Positions 57,282 through 64,000 of a DNA stretch of 64,000 nucleotides are shown one piece after another. A model generated the notes under the pieces. That model did not search any database and was not told the origin of the DNA. It worked only from the letters and a program-made list of their open reading frames with translations. The stretch comes from Symbiodinium natans (Eukaryota; Sar; Dinophyceae; Suessiales; Symbiodiniaceae): the NCBI GenBank assembly GCA_905221605.1, contig CAJNDS010002270.1, positions 310,001 to 374,000 of the forward strand, written 5' to 3'. Made by a program: the position numbers and the translations under genes. Position 1 is the first letter of the stretch, and every line of letters starts with the position of its first letter.

Positions 57282-58950
57282 AGCTTGCACACCCGCGAAA
57301 CATACCCCGAAACATAGCCCGTAACATTGGTAATGTAGTGCATGATGCCGCGAAACATATCCGAAACATACCCCGACCCCAACACCAAACTGAGGTATGC
57401 AGTACGCCTTCCACTGCAGCCGCCGCTGCCACTTGACTTTAAACGCTAAACACTAGGCCTTAAAACCGAAGCTCAAACCCCTTAAAACTTCAAGCCTAGT
57501 CCCAGGCACACTTATTGCACCAACCTGCCCGACGCCCTAAACCCTAGTCACCTTTAAACCTTAAAGACTAAGCACTTTGAGTGACTTGCAACAATGGTCA
57601 AGCAAGCCCTTAAAACCCTAAAAACCCCTAAAACCCTAGAGAAGCACTAAAACCTTGAAGCTGCTGGATTTAAGGCCTAGCGGTTAGGAGTTAGGAACAG
57701 GAATTGAGAATCGTGGATATGTTTTTGGTTTCGGGTTTAGGGTTTACGTTTCGAAACAAACACCCGAAACAGACCCCCAAACATACCCCGACACACACCC
57801 GCGAAACATGCCCCGACCCCAACACCGAACTAAGGTATGCAGTACGCCTTCCGGCGCGGCCACCGGTGCCACTTGACTTCAGCCCATCTAAACGCTAAAC
57901 GCTAGGCCCTAAAACCTAAGCCAAAACCCCTTAAAACTTCAAGCCTAGGCCCAGGCACAATTTTGGCACCAACATGCCCGACACCCTAAACCACTAAGCA
58001 CATTCAGTGACCTGCAACAATGGTCAAGCAAGCCCTAAAACCCTAAAACCCCTAAAGCCCTAGAGAGACCCCAAACCTTGAAGCTGCTGGATTCAGGGGC
58101 TAGCGGTTAGGAGTTAGGAATTGAGAATTGTGGCTACGTTTTTGGTTTCGGGTTTAGTGTTTAAGTTTCGAACCATACACCCGAAACATACCCCCAAACA
58201 TACCCCGAAACACACCCGCGAAACATACCCCGACCCCAACACCAAACAAAGGTATGCAGCACGCCTTCCGGCACAGTCGGTGCCACTTGACTTCTAAACA
58301 CTAGGCCCTAGAACCTAAGCTCAAACCCCTTAAAACTTCAAGCCTAAGCCACTAAGCACTTTCAGTGACCTGCAACAATGGTCAAACAAGCCCTAAAACC
58401 CTAAAACCCCTAAAGCCCTAGAGAAGCCCTAAAACCTTCAAGCTGCTGGATTTAAGGGCTAGCGGTTAGGAGTTAGGAACAGGAATTGAGAATCGTGGGC
58501 ATGTTTTTGGTTTCGGGTTTAGGGTTTACGTTTCGAAACATACTGCCCGAAACAGACCCCCAAACACCCACGAAACATACCCCGACCCCAACACCAAACT
58601 AAGGTATGCAGTACGCCTTCCGGCGCGGCCGCGAGTGCCACTTGACTTCAGACCATCTACACACTAAACACTAGGCCCTAAAACCTAAGCTAAAACCCCT
58701 TAAAACTTCAAGCCTAGGCCCAGGCACAATTTTGGCACCAACATGCCCGACACCCTAAACCACTAAGCACTTTCAGTGACCTGCAACAATGGTCAAGCAA
58801 GCCCTAAAACCCTAAAACCCTTAAAGCCCTAGAGAAGCCCTAAAACCTTGAAGCTGCTGGATATAGGGGCTAGCGGTCAGGGGTTAGGTTTGAGAATCGT
58901 GGGTACGTTTTTGATTTCGGGTGTTTAGGGTTTATATTTGAGGTTTTAGG
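57282..58950 (+). repeat. Four tandem units of about 360-430 bp
   Basis: Landmarks in each: GAAACATACCCCGACCCCAA, GGTATGCAGTACGCCTTCC, TTAAAACTTCAAGCCTA, CAACAATGGTCAA (57589, 58015, 58373, 58784), GAAGCTGCTGGAT and TTGAGAATCGTGG. No frame is kept across units. Confidence 0.9.
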
Positions 58951-58964
58951 GTTTTAGGTAAGTC

Positions 58965-59007
58965 ACAGACTCTCTCCTCTCTCTTTCTCTCTATCTTTCT
59001 CTCGCTC

Positions 59008-59064
<57 letters not shown>

Positions 59065-59120
59065 CTTTCTCTTTCTCTCTCTCTATATATATATATGTAT
59101 ACATATACATATACATATAC
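58965..59120. repeat. CT microsatellite then AT/ACAT run
   Basis: CTCTCT and CTTTCT units for about 115 bp, then ATATAT and ACATAT. The minus-strand frame of RERERE is an artefact. Confidence 0.92.
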
Positions 59121-59189
59121 ATACACATATCCCAAAGACTGAAAAACCGTTCCTAGAATATTAGCACCTGCTGCACAGGTGTGTTTCCC

Positions 59190-59203
59190 GTCGGGTACCC
59201 GAC
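59190..59203. repeat. 14-bp palindrome, copy 8
   Basis: GTTTCCC precedes, AATTCTTC follows. Confidence 0.9.
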
Positions 59204-59496
59204 AATTCTTCAGCTATACAGCTTGATGTGCATTGTTGTCAAATTGGGGCCACAATTTATTTTCATCCTCCTGACGCAATAGGTTAACCAATTCGTTTGA
59301 TGGAAGGAAGTGGCCACCGCTGGCACCACATCGCGCGTGGCTTCAACTGCACTTCGACTTAACCAGTCTCTAGTATTGTTGAATCTTCTTGTGAGGTTGA
59401 GGACCCAGTCAGGAATGTTGATTCGGGCAACTGATAAGAAGCCTCCTACCAAGCTGGTTGTTGTGGTTTTTGTGATTTGTTTACTGGAATTAAACC

Positions 59497-59757
59497 AAGA
59501 CCTCGGCTGCTGGCACTGCTGTTACTGGTGGCGCGGCTGTTGGCGCTGGTGCTACCAGTGTTACCGCTGGCATCACACACGTGGCTTCAACTGCACAAGT
59601 ATTATTGCATCTTCTTTGCAAGGTTGAAGACCCATGTTTCAATCACCTGGAAACCTGTATGTCACAATGTGCCACTGTTGCAGTCAAGCCGGCTCGACAC
59701 CCTAAGAGTGACACAACCCTAAACCCTAATGTTCACAGGAATTGTGCCTCTCAGTGA
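59497..59757 (+). CDS. Candidate Ala/Gly/Thr-rich exon
   Basis: Frame TSAAGTAVTGGAAVGAGATS, then VTAGITHVASTAQVLLHLLC and KVEDPCFNHLETCMSQC, ending TGA near 59757. A diverged duplicate of its middle lies at 59315-59425 (ACCGCTGGCACCACATCGCG, TGTTGAATCTTCTTGTGAGG). Function unknown. Confidence 0.45.
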   Translation, partial: KTSAAGTAVTGGAAVGAGATSVTAGITHVASTAQVLLHLLCKVEDPCFNHLETCMSQCATVAVKPARHPKSDTTLNPNVHRNCASQ

Positions 59758-59810
59758 CAGGGTCTACTGGCAACGAAGTGAAGGCTGCTGTTTTTTCTCT
59801 ATCTGCGTCC

Positions 59811-59824
59811 GTCGGGTACCCGAC
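59811..59824. repeat. 14-bp palindrome, copy 9
   Basis: GCGTCC and GGGTTTT flanks. Together the pairing extends to CCGTCGGGTACCCGACGG. Confidence 0.9.
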
Positions 59825-60083
59825 GGGTTTTAGACTGAAGGTTTACGGTTTAGTGTTTGGTGTTTAGGTGTCAAAGCTTAGAGTTCTGTATGTTAGGGTT
59901 CAGGGTTTAGTGTTTTGGGTCAAGGGTTTCTGCTTTAAGGTAGGGTTCGGCGTGCCTGACATCCAAGGCCCCCAGGCCAAAGGCCATGCCAGCCGTCTTA
60001 CGCGAGCGGATGCGGCTGCAGGCATGGCCGCCATCACACATCCACATGTTAAACTGTTAGCACGTCCACATGTTAAAGCCTCA

Positions 60084-60481
60084 ACACCAAACCTGTCAAG
60101 CCTAAACCTTCAACCCTAAACCACAGCTTTGCCCTGCAAGGCCCTGAACAGCACTGGCGGCGTCGTCGGCGTGAGGGCAAGCATGCAGAAAGCAAAGCCA
60201 CCAGGCAAAAACACCAAGAGTTCCAAGAAAGGCTGAACTCTCTGTGTGTTCTTTCCGATTTTTTGCCTGGACATTGCTTGATGGGCTGTTCGAGCCCTAA
60301 GGAAGCCAGCCAAGTCAAGCTTAGCTCAGCTCCTACAAGCGGGCAGATCCTAGTAGTGGGCTGTGCACAGCAGCAACTGTGGAGCTGTTTAAGGGCTAAG
60401 CAGTGTTCCGGGCTGTCCAGCCCTAGGCAGCTACATTTCAGCGGATCTATAGAGGTTCTGGGCTGTGTCTTGGTGGGATAG
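60084..60481 (+). CDS. Candidate ORF containing decayed hairpin repeats
   Basis: A 132-codon frame without ATG. It contains LQGPEQHWRRRRREGKHAES, KATRQKHQEFQERLNSLCVL and later GQILVVGCAQQQLWSCLRAK, ending TAG. Three GGGCTGT..AGCCC relics lie inside its second half, so only the basic first part (60130-60240) looks like true coding. Confidence 0.35.
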
Positions 60482-60580
60482 GTGATGAGGGTTGCCTTTG
60501 AGTTTCTGGGCTGTCTAGGCCTAAGCGTGCAGCAAACCCTTGCAAGTTGCTGGCTTCGGCAGGCTGTGCAGCCCCTAGGA
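60280..60580 (+). repeat. Decayed hairpin units, about 5 copies
   Basis: GGGCTGTTCGAGCCCTAAG, GGGCTGTCCAGCCCTAGG, GGGCTGTCTAGGCCTAAG and GGCTGTGCAGCCCCTAGG, scattered in unique DNA. Confidence 0.75.
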
Positions 60581-60664
60581 CCTTAGGAGTAGTAGCAGTG
60601 TCCGAGCGGCGGCAAGAAGAAAGCACTGCTGACAGAACCCAGGTGTGACATATTATACAAACAG

Positions 60665-60716
60665 AAATATATATATATATATATATATGATCCCCAGGGG
60701 GGGGGGGGGGGGGGGG
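60665..60716. repeat. AT microsatellite and poly-G
   Basis: About 11 TA units, then about 18 G. From 60720 to 61150 I see decayed CCCTAAA, unique DNA and a decayed palindrome relic at 61093 (ATGTCGGGCACCCAACA). Confidence 0.85.
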
Positions 60717-61154
60717 CGGGAACCCTAACCCTAAACCCTAAAAACCCTGGTTGCATTCTGATAGTATTTAGTTGATGGCAAGAGTGAAGCTTGGAGTGGC
60801 CTGTCGGCAGGCCACGCGTGGATCGAAGCCTGCCGAGCTTTGCTGTGGAGCTGGTCAAGGCGCCTTTTGCGTGTTTGCATGCTTGTGGAGTTTAGGTTGT
60901 AAGTGTAACCTTAAGCCACAACTGTAAGATGATGGCATGGAATTGCATAAAGGCCAATAGTCTAAGCCTGAGTCCCTGAACACTGCGCCTTAAAACTAAA
61001 CCCTAAACCCTAGAGCCGCAAGTCCACCTTAAATCCTCAGCCTTAACATAAGCCAAAAGCCTAAACACCCTAAGCCACAGCACTAACGCCAACATGTCGG
61101 GCACCCAACAGTGGCCATTTAGCATCATTTTACACCTGAAGAACTATTGTCACC

Positions 61155-61168
61155 GTCGGGTACCCGAC
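61155..61168. repeat. 14-bp palindrome, copy 10
   Basis: GTCACC precedes, AAAAGTTACAGCAATT follows. Confidence 0.9.
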
Positions 61169-61296
61169 AAAAGTTACAGCAATTCATAGTAGTGGTGTTG
61201 TGGTGGTAGTGGTGGTAGGAACGTGGGCTTAAACCCTGAACCCTAAGGCCTTAACCCTAAACCCTAAGCCCTAAACACCAAACCCTAAACCCTCAA

Positions 61297-61435
61297 ATGG
61301 GCTGTGTAGCCCTAGGCCGGGCTGTATAGCCCTAATTGGGCTAAATAGGCTGTGTAGCCTTAGTTGGGCTGTATGCCCTAGAAGAAATGGCCTGTAAAGG
61401 CTTAGGCCGGGCTGTAAAGCCCTAGGTTTAAGCCC
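61297..61435 (+). repeat. Hairpin repeat cluster 5, about 6 copies
   Basis: GGGCTGTGTAGCCC, GGGCTGTATAGCCC and GGGCTGTAAAGCCC, with decayed GGCCTGTAAAGGCTT. Confidence 0.88.
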
Positions 61436-61780
61436 CTAACTTGGGCCTCTAGACCAAAAAACTAAACCCTAAACCTTAAACCCTGAGCCTTAAGCCAAAC
61501 CACCTAAGTAAAGCTTGGCCTAAGGCTTTACAGTCCATTGTCCTACACAGCCCGGTTTAGGGTTTCAGGGTTTAGGTTTGTTTAGGGAAAAGCGATTAGG
61601 GAGATAGTCGCAAGGCTAGGGCTTGGGTTTTAGGCCTTAGGCCTTAGGGCTTGGGGCGATATGCATGACGACCCTAAGCCCTAAACCGCAAGCCCTGGAC
61701 CCTAAACCCTAAGGCCTAAACCCCAAGCCTTAAGTCCTTAGGCCCAAGGCCTAAACTCGAAACAACAGTTCTTGAGGTGT

Positions 61781-62060
61781 ATGATGATGTTAAAATGGCA
61801 ACAACTTTTGTCGGGTACCTTATGGTGTATGTATGATGACTCTCAAGCCTGGACATGTTTGAAAGCACTGAACCTGAAACCAGTGAATCCTTGAACTTCA
61901 GAAGCATCGCCATGGCCTGGCATCACAGCTTTAGGGTCAGCTTTAGGGTTTAGAGTGTATGTAACCTGAAGTTGAGGGCGTATGATGATGCTAAATGGCA
62001 ACTACCTTTGTCGGGTACCCGACGGGGTGTGCATGAAACTCAAGCTTTAACACACTAAAC
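61781..62060. repeat. Two copies of an extended palindrome-bearing repeat
   Basis: GTATGATGATGTTAAAATGG and GTATGATGATGCTAAATGGC each lead into ACTTTTGTCGGGTACC-type sequence. In the first (61810) the right half of the palindrome is lost (CTTATGG). The second (62010-62023) is intact. Confidence 0.8.
62010..62023. repeat. 14-bp palindrome, copy 11
   Basis: Opposite orientation to copies 1, 3, 10 and 13, with CTACCTTT before and GGGGTGTGCATG after. Confidence 0.9.
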
Positions 62061-62277
62061 TTTTAAACCCTAAGTCCATTCGGCCTCGAGTTTAGTGTTT
62101 AGGGATTATGGGTCTAGGATACAGGGCCTACATGAAGTTCAGGGCAGAGGGTGTGGGACGATTTGAATGCTATGTCGCGGGTTTTTTTGGCACCGAACAA
62201 TAGGGGTCGCTCGCACAAAAGTATGCCCCCATACTAAATGGCAATTCAGAAACGCACAGCTTTAGTGACGTTGAATC

Positions 62278-62560
62278 TACCACCACTACCACCACTACCA
62301 CCACTACCACCACTACCACCACTACCACCACTACCACCACTACCACCACTACCACCACTACCATCACTATCACCATTACCACCATTACCACCACTACCAC
62401 CACTACCACCACTACCACCACTACCACCACTACCACCACTACCACCACTACCACCGCTACTACCACTACTACCACTACTACCACTACTACCACTACTACC
62501 ACTACCACCACCACTTCTACCACTACTACCACTACCACTACCATTACCATTACCATTACC
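62278..62560. repeat. TACCACCAC / TACTACCAC minisatellite
   Basis: About 285 bp of 9- and 6-base units. Frames give poly(Leu-Pro-Pro) or polyvaline and are artefacts. Confidence 0.93.
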
Positions 62561-62573
62561 ACTACCACACTAC

Positions 62574-62660
62574 AAGCCTAGGGCTATACAGCCGGCCTAG
62601 GGCTTTACAGCCAATCCTCCTAGGGCTTTACAGCCCAGCCTAGGGCTTTACAGCCTATCC
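62574..62660 (-). repeat. Hairpin repeat cluster 6, reverse orientation
   Basis: CCTAGGGCTATACAGCC, CCTAGGGCTTTACAGCC and similar: the only cluster read mainly on the minus strand, four copies. Confidence 0.85.
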
Positions 62661-62695
62661 TCCTCGGGCCCTAACACCTAAAACTTACATACCCC

Positions 62696-62709
62696 GTCGG
62701 GTACCCGAC
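62696..62709. repeat. 14-bp palindrome, copy 12
   Basis: ACCCC precedes, AAACACTAAGG follows. GTAAAGCCTAAGCCCAAGCC downstream matches the DNA after copy 2 (GTAAGGCCTAAGCCCAAGCC). Confidence 0.9.
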
Positions 62710-63043
62710 AAACACTAAGGCCTAGACTATCCGTAAAGCCTAAGCCCAAGCCCAAGCCCTCATAAGGTCTCGTCACAGGAGGCAAGTTTTAAATGCCCAA
62801 GGAGTTCTTAGTTCTAACACTAAACCCTAAACCCTAAACCCTAAACCCTAAACCGGGTACCCTATACATCATCCTGTGCATGAGCTAGGTTCTCCATGCA
62901 TGATCATCCTTTAACAAGGAATATAAGGTACCTCGCCTAATCACTATGAGGATTAGGAGGAAATTCACCAAACTCTAACCCTGAACCCTGAACCCTACTA
63001 TCTCCTAAACCCTAAACCCTAAACCTAAACCCTCATTTGCCAG

Positions 63044-63086
63044 GACGAAAGAAGTGACCTGCTGTCGCGCGCTGTGGCAAGGCAAG
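63044..63086 (+). CDS. Candidate 43-nt exon
   Basis: Acceptor TCATTTGCCAG and donor GGCAAG|GTTGCT bracket DERSDLLSRAVARQ. Confidence 0.4.
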
Positions 63087-63265
63087 GTTGCTGCTGGGAG
63101 GATTCAAAGCTAAGGGTTCAAGGAGGGTTTTGGATAGTCATGGTTGTGAGCTTAGGGTTTAGGGTTTAGGGTTTAGGTAAGCCTTGAGTCCGTAAATGCA
63201 AATGCCCGACTCATATCTGTCTAGCTGAACTTGATGTCTGAATTAGACACCTTCTGTGTATCCAC

Positions 63266-63279
63266 GTCGGGTACCCGAC
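63266..63279. repeat. 14-bp palindrome, copy 13
   Basis: ATCCAC precedes, AAAGTTCTTC follows. It lies 49 bp upstream of the ATG of the small membrane protein. Confidence 0.9.
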
Positions 63280-63327
63280 AAAGTTCTTCTGTTATGTAGT
63301 CAATAAAGTGTTCATTTCTAACCTAAA

Positions 63328-63531
63328 ATGCACAAGGGCTCTGCAGGCTGGCCCCAGCATCTGATTCTCAGTGCTGCAATTTTTGTCTTGGCCTTCGCCG
63401 CAATGATGTACATGGCCATCGAGCAGTTGGCTTGGGTCACGCTCCTTCGCCAGAAGAAGCCCAGGCTTCCAGCCGGCTTCAAGCTGTATGCAACAGCAAC
63501 AGATGCTGTGCGCGTCTCTTGGCTTGCTTGA
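63328..63531 (+). CDS. Small single-pass membrane protein, 67 residues
   Basis: From ATG (context CTAAAATGC): MHKGSAGWPQHLILSAAIFV. A hydrophobic segment spans about residues 12-36 (LILSAAIF ... MAIEQLAW), then RQKKPR, a positive stop-transfer. The tail LPAGFKLYATATDAVRVSW faintly resembles the start of a fibronectin type III fold. Ends TGA. Further exons may follow if the tail is spliced. Function unknown. Confidence 0.55.
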   Translation: MHKGSAGWPQHLILSAAIFVLAFAAMMYMAIEQLAWVTLLRQKKPRLPAGFKLYATATDAVRVSWLA

Positions 63532-63788
63532 GGAGATTGTCTCATAGGAGTAATTGAGTCATGTGGCACTGTGACTACCCTCTTCCTCTAACACCTTGTG
63601 TGATTGGTGGGTTTTCTTGTTGTCATTTGCCTGAACATAGAAACGTCAGGGTTCAGGGGTGTGTTCAGGCTTCAGGCTTCTGCATAAGGCTTGCAAGACC
63701 CCCCCCGCCAAAGGTTCAATATGGGCGGCTACAGGCTCGGGTTTTCGGGCCAGGGTGTTTTAGCATTGCAAGTGTCTTATTGTCATAG

Positions 63789-64000
63789 GGGGATTGCTTG
63801 TCATCAGCTGAGGCTGCAGCCCGCAAAACAGCTCATCGTGTGCAGGTGTCACTGTCTGGTGCTTGCAGTATGGACAGTATGGAAGCGGATGGGCATGATC
63901 TTCCGAACGCAAAGCTGGGCAAGCTTCAGTCTGTGTTGGACACAGACGGTGCCAATGGCGCCAAGTGGATGGTGCTTTCCGTGACGTTTGGGCCAGGTTA
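63789..64000 (+). CDS. Exon open at the right edge
   Basis: The acceptor TATTGTCATAG ends at 63788, and its TAG also closes the frame upstream. Seventy codons stay open: GDCLSSAEAAARKTAHRVQV, SLSGACSMDSMEADGHDLPN and AKLGKLQSVLDTDGANGAKW. It continues beyond the window. It could be the next exon of the 63328 gene. Family unknown. Confidence 0.55.

Noticed and set aside
58932-59135. Arg/Glu repeat protein on the minus strand
   Set aside because: Translation of the CT microsatellite.
62170-62600. Polyvaline or poly(Leu-Pro) proteins
   Set aside because: Pure translation of the TACCACCAC minisatellite.
1-64000. rRNA, tRNA or snRNA genes
   Set aside because: I saw no conserved core of any of these. 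A covariance-model search would settle it.

Overview
This is nuclear DNA of a eukaryote, most likely a dinoflagellate or another alga with Arabidopsis-type telomeres. TTTAGGG/CCCTAAA tracts occur in both orientations from end to end. Candidate introns have AG acceptors and GT or sometimes GC donors. A non-LTR reverse transcriptase fragment is present, and there is nothing operon-like. I see no rRNA, tRNA, complete spliced leader or CRISPR array. The organism call is inference. The repeats, palindromes and motifs are read directly from the sequence.

Region 1 (1-43.6 kb) is a mosaic. Interstitial telomeric sequences (ITS) of 30-370 bp alternate with short unique spacers. Many spacers look like single exons of 40-190 nt, with an AG acceptor on the left and often a G|GT donor at or near the start of the next ITS. 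Nearly all those I found are on the + strand. I read the + strand more closely, and short open frames are common by chance, so each single exon is weakly supported. The same region holds at least six families of small foldback (MITE-like) elements with imperfect terminal inverted repeats. Several elements, one reverse transcriptase domain and several exon-like spacers are split by an ITS. At least seven ITS are flanked by direct repeats of 7-23 bp, which suggests telomeric DNA was inserted at breaks. 17.5-20.7 kb is an ITS-free island with the only clear minus-strand exon.

Region 2 (43.6-64 kb) has few ITS and none of those MITEs. It carries two other palindromic repeats: a GGGCT-(4 nt)-AGCCC hairpin in clusters from 43.7 to 62.7 kb, and a perfect 14-bp palindrome, GTCGGGTACCCGAC, 13 times between 53.3 and 63.3 kb. 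A minisatellite of about 20 units of 50-65 bp lies at 44.34-45.54 kb, a 537-bp tandem duplication at 56.2-57.3 kb and four units of roughly 360-430 bp at 57.3-58.95 kb.

The best genes are here, all on the + strand. A multi-exon WW-domain protein with repeated Pro/Ala-rich exons and a charged coiled-coil end (48.4-51.6 kb) is followed by a Lys/Glu/Ala-rich coiled-coil protein with a homopolymer frameshift (51.8-52.9 kb). Short gene pieces follow at 53.2, 54.5-54.9, 55.6, 56.0, 59.5, 60.1 and 63.0 kb, then a 67-residue membrane protein at 63.3 kb and an exon open at the right edge. The WW and charged-domain content suggests an RNA-processing or transcription adaptor, but I cannot name it.
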